From: a virus
IMG/VR virus record: IMGVR_UViG_3300030116_006165
Span: 1 to 26,991 of that record
Direction: 5' to 3' (one strand)
Length of the DNA stretch: 26,991 bases
Positions within the stretch are counted from its first letter, which is position 1. Every line of letters starts with the position of its first letter. Shown piece after piece: positions 16,176-24,454 of this stretch. The notes under the pieces are model-generated. The model saw nothing but the letters and a program-made list of their open reading frames with translations. It was not told the origin of the DNA and ran no database searches. The translations under genes and the position numbers were made by a program.

Positions 16176-18395
16176 TTATTCATCTTGTGTTGATAAAATT
16201 TCAATTAATATTATTTTATCCTTTGGCGTGAAATAATCCCAACCTTGGTATTTTAACTTACTCCTAAGTTTTTGGATTAATGCTTTTTGAGAACTATCAG
16301 ATGCTTCCTTAAATACTGTATCTAATCCATCCTTTAATTTACGGTGAGCGTTAAGATTAGCCTTTGCCTCAGAAGGTAATTTTTTAAAGTTATGAAGTTT
16401 AGCAAAGTCAGAGTCCATACTCTTTAAAGCTAAGTCAAAAGCTTGAGGAAGTGTTAATTTTTCTTTTCTAGCTATATACTTCATATCTTCACTGAAATAT
16501 CCATTCTGTTTAAATCCTAACATCATTCGATTAGTAAAGATTGCTTCAGGTTTTTCACGTCTTTCATCTACACTTAGATTAGAATTATCTCGTAATATTT
16601 TATTATACTTACTCTCTATATTAGCAGACGGTTTATTATGGTTGTAAGTACCATATCCTAAATCAATATCAACTTGATTTATATTTACCCACTTGTGCTC
16701 ACCCCATTTTGATTTATCTAAGGAGAACATACCACCTTCTTCTGTACCCCATCCGTTTCCTATTTTGAATGCATCGACATCTTTCTTAATAAGAGCTGCG
16801 ATATTAGGAGTTGTTGTACCATTTTTTCTATCTTCCCCAAGGTAGTAAGCTAATCTCATTTCACTGAAATCTACTAATTTCTGAACAACTGCACCGTCCT
16901 CTTGAGTGATCGGTTGACCTGGTTCTAATGATCTAGTTGTTCTTAATTTATAAACTTCATTCTTAAATAGATCTGTGTTATAACTATGTTTATTATCAGA
17001 TTTCCATTTCTCTTTATCTTTTTTAATTTTTACCCATTTATCCCTCATAGCTCTATTAGGCTCTTGATTCAACTCTTCTATAGAAGGTAGTTTTCCTCTT
17101 AATTCTAAATCAGTATAATATTCATCTCTTTCAGTTTCATAAGATTTAGATTGTTCTTCAGGATTTATACGTTCATAATCTGCATACTGTTCTTGAGTTA
17201 ATAAATCTCTACCTATTAATGGACGCATTAATTCATCAGCTTCGTCATATTTACCTTGAGTTTTTAAGAGCCTAGCTTTTTCATATATACCTTGATCTAT
17301 TTTTGTTTGAACGTCAAGTACACCACTCTGACCTTCATCTAGTGCTTTAGTTAGAAGGCTGAAGTGTTTACTATCTTTTTTGAAAAAAGCATCAATAACA
17401 CTAGCCTTACCATTCTTACCTGCAGGATGTGGGAATTTATAATCTTCTAAACCTGCAAATGCACCATTTGGTATGAAACTATTTTTACTTAAATGTATTA
17501 AATCACCTATAACACTTTCAGTAGCTCGTTGTAATCTAGTATCTCCATCTTTAATATGACTGAAATCCTTTCCAGCTGTTAATATAATTGCCTCATGTAC
17601 AGCTTGAGGTAATGCTTTAATATCTACTGAACCTCCAGATACTTCTAAAATAGATAATTGTAATGCATGGTTTTGCTTAAATAATTTATCATTAGTTGAA
17701 GTAGTACGAGTACCTTTAATAGTTTCAGTTTGCCTTTTTAATTCACCTGCTAGAATTGCATTAGCTGCTTTTTCACTTATACCAAATCTTGCTAATTGAT
17801 CGGTTTTATATCTATTTATTTCAGTTATTTCTTGTTCATCACTAAAATTTTCCCACTTTTCTGGATCTTTTGCTTTTTCAGCAGCTGCCCATTTTTCCGA
17901 TAGAAAAGGTAATTGAGTAGAGAATTGTCTAGCAAGAGTTTCTTGGAAAATAATCATTCTCCTTGGATCTTGTTTTAATATAGCTTGTGCAGCTTCTCTA
18001 CTTTTTTCAGAAAGTGATGCTAATAATGGATCAAAAAATTTAGAATCCTTCCATATATCATTACGATCTCCTTCATACTCCGATATACTCTTAATAAAAC
18101 CTTCACTTAATTCAGGATTTAAACTGAATATATTTGATAATTCCTTTTTATATTCTGAATCTTTCTTCTCTTGTCTAACTTCATTTGCTTTAACTGCAGC
18201 TCCTATTGAACTAGAGAACCCAGCAAGACTTGAAAATACTTTAGCAATGTTCTCATTCTCAGCCTTTCTGACCATCTGTTGATCACGTTGTCTAAGCTGA
18301 TCGTGATGTCTTTGTAATTGTTCTGATTGTTTAGCATAGATCTTTTCTAAAGATGTAGTCCAATCAGTGGGTGTTTGAGGATAGTATTTAGCCAT
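16176..18395 (-). CDS. Internal virion protein gp15-like (739 aa)
   Basis: T7 gp15 (747 aa) is an ejected core protein that lines the DNA channel in the cell envelope. This protein has nearly the same length and the same place between gp14 and gp16. It is mostly helical and charged, with a coiled-coil-like start (LEKIYAKQSEQLQRHHDQLR). I chose ATG at 18395 (MAKYYPQTP) instead of the TTG two codons upstream at 18401, because GGGAGG at 18402-18407 is correctly spaced only for the ATG. The gene overlaps gp14 by 8 bases with this start. Assignment rests on order, length and helical character. Confidence 0.85.
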   Translation of the reverse strand: MAKYYPQTPTDWTTSLEKIYAKQSEQLQRHHDQLRQRDQQMVRKAENENIAKVFSSLAGFSSSIGAAVKANEVRQEKKDSEYKKELSNIFSLNPELSEGFIKSISEYEGDRNDIWKDSKFFDPLLASLSEKSREAAQAILKQDPRRMIIFQETLARQFSTQLPFLSEKWAAAEKAKDPEKWENFSDEQEITEINRYKTDQLARFGISEKAANAILAGELKRQTETIKGTRTTSTNDKLFKQNHALQLSILEVSGGSVDIKALPQAVHEAIILTAGKDFSHIKDGDTRLQRATESVIGDLIHLSKNSFIPNGAFAGLEDYKFPHPAGKNGKASVIDAFFKKDSKHFSLLTKALDEGQSGVLDVQTKIDQGIYEKARLLKTQGKYDEADELMRPLIGRDLLTQEQYADYERINPEEQSKSYETERDEYYTDLELRGKLPSIEELNQEPNRAMRDKWVKIKKDKEKWKSDNKHSYNTDLFKNEVYKLRTTRSLEPGQPITQEDGAVVQKLVDFSEMRLAYYLGEDRKNGTTTPNIAALIKKDVDAFKIGNGWGTEEGGMFSLDKSKWGEHKWVNINQVDIDLGYGTYNHNKPSANIESKYNKILRDNSNLSVDERREKPEAIFTNRMMLGFKQNGYFSEDMKYIARKEKLTLPQAFDLALKSMDSDFAKLHNFKKLPSEAKANLNAHRKLKDGLDTVFKEASDSSQKALIQKLRSKLKYQGWDYFTPKDKIILIEILSTQDE

Positions 18396-19278
18396 TAGCA
18401 ACCTCCCTAAAATCTACATCAATAAGATTGTAATTAACACGATAGAAACCATCATCAGCTAATATAGCAGCTTCTGGTACAACTTTAATTACTTCGTCAG
18501 CCATAGCTCCAATGTATTGTTTAGCCTTACCAATGTAGTTAAACTTGTAAACACCTAAACCAGAGATAGATTCACCTATCTTTTTGATGTTTTCTTTTAG
18601 TCGTCGGTCACTAGCCATAGGTCCGGCGCCTTGACCAATTGGAGCTGTATTAATGAATGAACCTTTACCTAACCCTGGGAAAGCACTTTTTATTGAACCT
18701 ACTCCTGTAGCAATAGTTGCAATAGAACTAGCTATACTTAAAGCATCCATAAACGATGCCATACCTACATTCTGATATACAGGTTTAGGAGGTGCAAGGT
18801 CAGGGTTCTTGATAACATTATTGTTTGCAAACATTTGCATCTGTTCTGATCTAGTTTGTGCAGCAGCTTTAGCTCCTTGTTCACTGAGCTTTCTACCTGC
18901 TTGTGTTAATTTATAAGCTCTACGTGATCCTTTGGCTAAATAATTACCTAGATCAAGTGCAGCTATTCTATCAGCAGATCGACCTGTTCTACCGCTAGCA
19001 GCTAGCTTAGTTCCTGTATTGTTTTGAAGGAATTCTTTCCATTCAGCTTCATTCTGTTGGAATGCTTGGTCAATTAATTCCCCATGTTTCTCTTGTATTT
19101 CGGAATAAACGTTAGCTAACCCAAGGTTGCTAGCATCTATACCTTGTTTATATTGGATACGTTCAAGGTTAGTTATACTTAATGTCTGCATCCAATCCCG
19201 CTCTCTTTTATCGAGCTGGTATTCATAATTACGCCTTGCTGCTTCGTTGGCAGCTCTGGCTTGGGCTCCTAAACACAC
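18388..19278 (-). CDS. Internal virion protein gp14-like with C-terminal S74-like domain
   Basis: T7 gp14 (196 aa) is the ejected core protein that forms the outer-membrane pore. This version is 296 aa. It starts at GTG 19278 as MCLGAQARAANEAARRNYEY. T7 gp14 also begins MC, which supports the GTG start. The first 150 residues are helical and alanine/glutamine-rich, with a later hydrophobic segment (FMDALSIASSIATIATGVGS). From residue 223 there is an S74-like domain: SDRRLKENIKKIG, then VYKFNYIG, IGAMADEVIKVVPEAA, DGFYRVNYNLI. Ser223 and Lys228 are spaced like the catalytic dyad of S74 chaperones. There is no trailing coiled coil. It overlaps gp13 by 50 bases and gp15 slightly. Confidence 0.85.
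   Translation of the reverse strand: MCLGAQARAANEAARRNYEYQLDKRERDWMQTLSITNLERIQYKQGIDASNLGLANVYSEIQEKHGELIDQAFQQNEAEWKEFLQNNTGTKLAASGRTGRSADRIAALDLGNYLAKGSRRAYKLTQAGRKLSEQGAKAAAQTRSEQMQMFANNNVIKNPDLAPPKPVYQNVGMASFMDALSIASSIATIATGVGSIKSAFPGLGKGSFINTAPIGQGAGPMASDRRLKENIKKIGESISGLGVYKFNYIGKAKQYIGAMADEVIKVVPEAAILADDGFYRVNYNLIDVDFREVANG
18402..18407 (-). promoter_or_regulatory. Strong Shine-Dalgarno site for the gp15-like gene
   Basis: The minus strand reads GGGAGG, followed by six bases and then ATG at 18395. It lies inside the end of the gp14-like gene. It is the best ribosome binding site I see in the window and decides the start of the gp15-like gene. Confidence 0.65.
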
Positions 19279-19702
19279 GGCAAAATTCTATAAAGGTTAG
19301 TTGGTTAGGTCCATGTTTCAACTCACGAAGAAACTTAAACCCAAGGAAGCGAAGTAACTTAAGGTGAACAATATTGCGTTTATCTACAATATTCCAAAGT
19401 AACTTTTCATTTCTACTTTCTATATAACGCTTTGCTTCCCGTGCAAACGTTAATGGATATTCATGAATAGCGGGTGTACATAACATCCAGATTCGACCAC
19501 CTGGATCTACTCCAGCCATTCCGGCAGTCTTGCCGTTAGGCGCTTTAAAGTACACGCAGGAGCTGCTCTGAGCCACTGAAGTTAAGTGTTCTATAGGATC
19601 TACCCCATAGCCCTCTTCGGCTTCTCTACGGTCTTCTGGACGTAGATTAGAGGCCACCTCAATGGCAGCCTCCAATGTAATTGAGTGGATATATTTAGAC
19701 AT
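19229..19702 (-). CDS. Internal virion protein gp13-like, GNAT-related (157 aa)
   Basis: T7 gp13 (138 aa) is needed for assembly of the internal core. The match is visible: residues about 95-140, with EKLLWNIVDKRNIVHLKLLRFLGFKF, align in order with the T7 segment containing LWNYVWVGNTSHIRFLKTIG. The central WMLCTPAIHEYPLTFAREAK matches the place of WFVTSDQVWRLSGKAKRKFR. The fold is acetyltransferase-like, as judged by this pattern, but I see no clear acetyl-CoA loop. The last 15 or so residues (FRSPSQSCQRSSKA) are encoded over the start of gp14 in another frame. Start ATG at 19702 overlaps the end of a 53-codon gene by 8 bases. Confidence 0.85.
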   Translation of the reverse strand: MSKYIHSITLEAAIEVASNLRPEDRREAEEGYGVDPIEHLTSVAQSSSCVYFKAPNGKTAGMAGVDPGGRIWMLCTPAIHEYPLTFAREAKRYIESRNEKLLWNIVDKRNIVHLKLLRFLGFKFLRELKHGPNQLTFIEFCRVFRSPSQSCQRSSKA

Positions 19703-19856
19703 GTGATAAATGTACTTTCAATCTATCCATTGTATCTGACATCCATGATCTCCATGGGTTTCCTAATGGACAATAAGTAGGTTCATAGAACTTACGTCTA
19801 GCTAATGTATCGTAAAAGAATTGAACCTCATGTTCATGTAATTCTATTTTACACAC
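19695..19856 (-). CDS. Hidden small gene between gp12 and gp13 (53 aa)
   Basis: A 53-codon frame fills the gap between the nozzle gene and gp13. It starts at GTG 19856, overlapping the end of gp12 by 8 bases, and stops at TAA 19695-19697, overlapping the gp13 start by 8 bases. The protein begins MCKIELHEHEVQFFYDTLAR and continues RRKFYEPTYCPLGNPWRSWM. It is rich in aromatic and charged residues, a composition unlike random AT-rich DNA. The only in-frame ATG is too late to make a useful product. I do not recognise the family. It lies among ejected-protein genes and could be a small virion or assembly protein. Confidence 0.65.
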   Translation of the reverse strand: MCKIELHEHEVQFFYDTLARRKFYEPTYCPLGNPWRSWMSDTMDRLKVHLSHV

Positions 19857-22800
19857 GTTGATAATAATTGGTAGTATATGCTCCTTCCCAAGACATAGAA
19901 TATAATGTCGCAGGTGTAGGATGTGTCGATTTAACTATTAAATTAAAGTTTTTATTTTTTTCATATACTGGTATTGTTTGTGTTATTAAATCATTTACAG
20001 CTATTTTATCAGCAGTATATGAATCAGCTAAAGGTGATTCTCTAGATTCTGTATAACTTGAACTAGCTTTACCAGTTCTATCTAATGTAGTAATATAAGA
20101 TCCTGAACCTCCAAAGTTTATTTTTAATCTATGTACAGTTAATGAACCAGTAGTGTCTACTTTAATAGCATCACCTGTTTGTTGAGTATAATATATGGTA
20201 GGGAATTGAATTTCCATATCATAGTTATAACCAGCAAAAATATTGGTACTTCCCATCCAATCACCAGTTAATTCAAAATTAGTTGTTCCTAATAATGGGA
20301 TATAATCACCAGTATCAGAGAAAGCATAGATTGATTTATCACTATTATTGAATCCATCTGGTTTTTTGGCAAGACTTTTATTATCAATACTATCGTACAT
20401 AAATGTAGTTATATCTGAACTGGAATTATCACTAGCATTTACTTGAACATATCCAAAAGCTTTACCATCACCATCTAAAGGTAAATTATTTAATAAATCA
20501 GCATTAGAAGAATTATCAAAAACACTACCAGGATGAATAGGTTCTATTCTTACATAACCACTATAATTACCTTTAACTTCATAAGTCGTACCATTTGTAG
20601 CATTAAGCGTAGCTAATGTTGGTTGGAATATTAAATTAACATTAGTACCAACATTTCCTAGATTATCAGTTGTATATACATCTATATAATCAGCACTACC
20701 ATTCCATGTGAATTTATAAGCTTTGTCAGGGAATTTATATGTATTATCTAAATATACTCTATAAGTAACATCATCACTAGCATCAGTAGTACCTTTATCA
20801 TCTACAGAAATATGTGTATCATCATCTATTTTTATAGCTATTTTCTGTAAAGTATCTTTAGAGTTATTACGTAGTACTACAAATAATGCATCATCTAATA
20901 CTGCAATATGCTGTATAGCCCCTGCTAATTCCCAAGTAAACCAAGATTGTTGTAAACGTTTCTCACTAGAATTGAAGTACTTATAACCATAAATAGTTGA
21001 ACTATCTTTCTTAGTAAAGAATATGATTGAGTTTTCCCTTGAATTAGCAATTAAGTTTAAATCTTTGTCAAATAATTTACTAACAACTTTTGTTTGATCA
21101 ACTACAACAGGTTCACCTTCACGTAATACATTAGCCATTTCCCATAATCTAGAATACTTACCAGCATTATCTAAGAAAGCAGTAGTAGTACCTAATGATA
21201 TAGGGTTAGTATTAAAGTTAAAGTTATAGGTAGAAATAGTATTAATCTTAGCTGTCTGAGGACTTAAGACATCACTATCAGTTGTTACTAAGTATTGTTG
21301 ATTCTTACTAAATAATAAAAGACCACTATTAGTCTGTACTCCATCATAAATAATAGCTGGGAACTCAGAGCTAACTGATATATCAATAACATCTGAAGCT
21401 GTATATGTAATAGCAGACTTAGGCCAGTAGTTAAAGTATTCTCCAGGTTGAGACATTATGACATTCTCATCACTGAGTAATACCATCCTGTTTCTCCAGA
21501 ATAGCATCTTATTTATTGTACCTACATAAGTATTGCTATTTGATTTCGGTAGTCCATCACTTGTTTTTATAAATGATGGTTCAGGTACAGTATCTGTATT
21601 ACCAACTAAACAAATTTGCCAATCTATTTCATCAAGAGTAAACGTACCATCAGCATTTCTTACCAATTTAATTGGCATTGTATTCTCATCAAATGCTACC
21701 TTTCTACCAGGTTTAGGGCATTCTTCCCATACACCTGTACCATCACGACCATTATCTGATATGAATCTTACATAATAATCATCTTCATTAGCTTCACTAT
21801 TTCTTATTTTAACTGTATAACCATCTACACATTGATTAGGTAAATCAGCTATATCTTGTACTTCATTAGTAAATACATTTAATAAATCAGGTGAAGGTGT
21901 ATTGATATTGAAATCATTTGTTTCTTCCCCATTTCCGTTAAGAATAGATGGTCTAGTTATATGTAATCCATTACCAATTTGTTTTACATTGTCAAAGTTA
22001 GCACCATCATCAGCATCTATAGCAGCCCTTAAATCACCTAGTATACTTTCAGCTGTAACAGTTGTTTTAGTATCAAATGATGTTGGTGTAGTACGTATTA
22101 ATCCAAGATTAGCTTGTACTTTAGATACACTAACTTCTTCAACTGTTACGGTATATAGACCATTTTTCATAGTTATAATTATTTCATCACCTACTTCCCA
22201 ACCTGATCCACCATGTAATAAATCATGGGTAGTAGTATAACGACATTGATATGCTGGTGATGAATCAGTACCACTACCTTCAGGTACAGCTTGACCTGTT
22301 GTGGTTAATCTAAAATATAAGTCTTGCTTACTATTATCTATTGTACCTGTTAAAGTACTTTCTAATTCACCATATTGACCATCTGTATCCTCAATAGTTC
22401 TAATATCACCACCTGAAGTATATTGTCTAGTTAGTTCTGTAGTAGTAATAGGTTTAGCTCCAGGGTCTTTATAAATTATATCGAACTCCTCTGTACCTAC
22501 ATATATAATTGAAAATGGTAATTTAGTATAATGTGTATGTTCTTGCCATCCAGTTATAAGATCGTGGAGAGTACTATAGGTGGCATTTTCAACTGTAAGG
22601 GTAATATGTGTATCATTATGTATATATTTCCAAGTATTACCACCTATAGTTTGCGTACCAGTAGATACACTAGGTGCGGTTGAACCTGTAGAGGTACCAC
22701 TTGTTGTTGCTTTATATATCTTAGAATTAGCTGATACATAATCTCCAACATTATAAGCTGTACTCCCAGCCCAAGCTGGAGGAGTATATATGAATTTATA

Positions 22801-23556
22801 AGTACATGCGGTATCAGTTATAATAAAATCTGTACCCTCGGTAGTACCTATTACAATATCTTTTACTTTATGTTTAGAATGTAATCCACCACTTTTATTA
22901 AATATTTCAGTACCTACATTTGGACAGTAACTATCATTATCTAAATCTTCAGAAATTATTTTTAATCTAGTAACAGTGGAAACTGTCTCTGGATCTCCAT
23001 CTGTATTATCATAAAGATTTAAAGCATACTGACTAGCATAAGCTACTTTTTTTAATTCAACAAAAGCTTCTGGATTTCTTATTGGGTTTTTATTAGATTC
23101 ACCATCATACACATTCGGAGAAGTAGTATCTAAAGCTTTCATTTCAGTAGCTTTAGTTCTATTTGTTATATAGGTATAGTCATTTAAAGTTAATGTTTGT
23201 AAATCAGCATCAGCAGTATGTGATAAATAAGAATTTGAAGATAGATTATTTGTTACTGTTTTCTCAGCACCTGTGGCACAATCCCACATTCTAACTGTAC
23301 CTGTTTGACTTATCTGGCCTACATATTGCTCATTCTCATCTCTATAATAGTGGAACCATTTACCATGGGTTTCGGAGTTTGCAGAACCATCACTTAAAGA
23401 TGCTATTAAATTACTTCCAGGTCTTTTCTTTAGACCTTCTACTACATCAGGTAATACGTTCTTAGCTGTAACAAGTTGTCCTGGTAATTTCTTTTCATCT
23501 GGTTGCTGAGAAATACCACCTATGTAATTATCTATTGTTTGAGTAATACTTGTCAT
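19849..23556 (-). CDS. Tail nozzle, T7 gp12-like tail tubular protein B (1235 aa)
   Basis: This protein forms the tip of the short tail and binds the fibres. T7 gp12 is 794 aa and this one is 1235. The N-terminus is typical: QTIDNYIGGISQQPDEKKLP, then NVLPDVVEGLKKRPGSN. Later regions keep nozzle signatures such as NRMVLLSDENVIMSQPGEYFNYWPKS and DVIDISVSSEFPAIIYDGVQ. Part of the extra length lies at residues about 261-312 (AWAGSTAYNVGDYVSANSKI, YKATTSGTS, GNTWKYI), a short module like carbohydrate-binding CBM5/12 repeats. The start at 23556 shares one base with the gp11 stop (TAATG). The end overlaps the hidden 53-codon gene. Confidence 0.92.
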   Translation of the reverse strand: MTSITQTIDNYIGGISQQPDEKKLPGQLVTAKNVLPDVVEGLKKRPGSNLIASLSDGSANSETHGKWFHYYRDENEQYVGQISQTGTVRMWDCATGAEKTVTNNLSSNSYLSHTADADLQTLTLNDYTYITNRTKATEMKALDTTSPNVYDGESNKNPIRNPEAFVELKKVAYASQYALNLYDNTDGDPETVSTVTRLKIISEDLDNDSYCPNVGTEIFNKSGGLHSKHKVKDIVIGTTEGTDFIITDTACTYKFIYTPPAWAGSTAYNVGDYVSANSKIYKATTSGTSTGSTAPSVSTGTQTIGGNTWKYIHNDTHITLTVENATYSTLHDLITGWQEHTHYTKLPFSIIYVGTEEFDIIYKDPGAKPITTTELTRQYTSGGDIRTIEDTDGQYGELESTLTGTIDNSKQDLYFRLTTTGQAVPEGSGTDSSPAYQCRYTTTHDLLHGGSGWEVGDEIIITMKNGLYTVTVEEVSVSKVQANLGLIRTTPTSFDTKTTVTAESILGDLRAAIDADDGANFDNVKQIGNGLHITRPSILNGNGEETNDFNINTPSPDLLNVFTNEVQDIADLPNQCVDGYTVKIRNSEANEDDYYVRFISDNGRDGTGVWEECPKPGRKVAFDENTMPIKLVRNADGTFTLDEIDWQICLVGNTDTVPEPSFIKTSDGLPKSNSNTYVGTINKMLFWRNRMVLLSDENVIMSQPGEYFNYWPKSAITYTASDVIDISVSSEFPAIIYDGVQTNSGLLLFSKNQQYLVTTDSDVLSPQTAKINTISTYNFNFNTNPISLGTTTAFLDNAGKYSRLWEMANVLREGEPVVVDQTKVVSKLFDKDLNLIANSRENSIIFFTKKDSSTIYGYKYFNSSEKRLQQSWFTWELAGAIQHIAVLDDALFVVLRNNSKDTLQKIAIKIDDDTHISVDDKGTTDASDDVTYRVYLDNTYKFPDKAYKFTWNGSADYIDVYTTDNLGNVGTNVNLIFQPTLATLNATNGTTYEVKGNYSGYVRIEPIHPGSVFDNSSNADLLNNLPLDGDGKAFGYVQVNASDNSSSDITTFMYDSIDNKSLAKKPDGFNNSDKSIYAFSDTGDYIPLLGTTNFELTGDWMGSTNIFAGYNYDMEIQFPTIYYTQQTGDAIKVDTTGSLTVHRLKINFGGSGSYITTLDRTGKASSSYTESRESPLADSYTADKIAVNDLITQTIPVYEKNKNFNLIVKSTHPTPATLYSMSWEGAYTTNYYQRV

Positions 23557-24386
23557 TAGCGTGATAATACTTGATATGGTTGATAAGATTGATATCTAGT
23601 CCCATGCTGTGTACCAAAGAATGAATTATCCCCTTTATCACATTCGTATTCTATACAAGCAGCTCTTGATATTGCTTCTTGTGATTGTAATAATTGTACA
23701 AGTTGTGGGTTAGAGACAAGTTGTGTAGCTGCTCTTACTGCAGATCTATAGGTTATATATCTTTGAAATGGATTAGGTAAATCTTCAAAAGGATATAAGG
23801 TTACTGCATCTATATAATAATCACCTTTCTCAAAGGTAGAAGTATGCTCAACTAAATCATATAGTTTACCACTTCTTGTAACTACATCGTATAGTTTATC
23901 ATTCAACCCATCATGAAAATCATACCTTAATGTATTAGCAGGTACAGTTATTTCACCAGCAGAAGATAGTGTTAATTTTATATGATGCTCTGTATTGAAA
24001 TGCCATCCTTCATTCTGTACATCCTTATTAACTTCACATAATATATTATATATAAATGAAATTTCAGGATTCTCTAATGTATTATACTTCTCTTCTTCTC
24101 TATAGATTCTAATAGTATCACCAGCTGTTTGAGCAGCAACGGTTACATTACTTCCTGATACTGTAAAACTAATAGCTGTACCATTCTTGGTAACTTTTAT
24201 CTGTGTTGCACTAGGAAATGTAAACCCTATAGCAAATGATGTTTGGTTAGCTGTAGCTGTATATGTTGTTTCTGATATTAATTCAGTATAAGAACCTAGA
24301 GTAGTAACAGGTGATTGACCTATGCTACCCAGTATTGAGTTCACAGCGGATAGTTCGGTATCGGTGTCAATTGTCGAGGTAGCCAT
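23556..24386 (-). CDS. Tail adaptor, T7 gp11-like tail tubular protein A (276 aa)
   Basis: This is the ring protein joining portal and nozzle. T7 gp11 is 196 aa and this one is 276. Residues 8-32 (TDTELSAVNSILGSIGQSPV) match the T7 start (AAELSAVNDILASIGEPPV). Residues 107-131 (FIYNILCEVNKDVQNEGWHF) match the T7 segment INRQIQSRGWTFN, and the C-terminal PFQRYITYRSAVRAATQ and ECDKGDN parts also match. Between these, residues about 40-98 are an extra beta domain: TTYTATANQTSFAIGFTF, then IKVTKNG and GDTIRIYRE. This is the pattern of phage fibre N-terminal domains. The gene is the first after the intrinsic terminator that follows the capsid gene. Confidence 0.93.
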   Translation of the reverse strand: MATSTIDTDTELSAVNSILGSIGQSPVTTLGSYTELISETTYTATANQTSFAIGFTFPSATQIKVTKNGTAISFTVSGSNVTVAAQTAGDTIRIYREEEKYNTLENPEISFIYNILCEVNKDVQNEGWHFNTEHHIKLTLSSAGEITVPANTLRYDFHDGLNDKLYDVVTRSGKLYDLVEHTSTFEKGDYYIDAVTLYPFEDLPNPFQRYITYRSAVRAATQLVSNPQLVQLLQSQEAISRAACIEYECDKGDNSFFGTQHGTRYQSYQPYQVLSR

Positions 24387-24400
24387 AAAGTTATATAAAT

Positions 24401-24428
24401 AAAAAAAGAGGGAGCCCGAAGACTCCCT
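24401..24428 (-). terminator. Rho-independent terminator after the capsid gene
   Basis: In the minus-strand RNA, AGGGAGUC (24428-24421) pairs with GGCUCCCU (24416-24409). This makes an 8-bp stem with one U-G pair and a UUCG tetraloop closed by C-G. CUUUUUUU follows. It sits between the capsid gene (gp10) and gp11, where T7 has its Tphi terminator, so it probably lowers expression of the tail genes relative to capsid. Confidence 0.92.
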
Positions 24429-24454
24429 GTATATGTTGATTGAAAATAAAAGGT

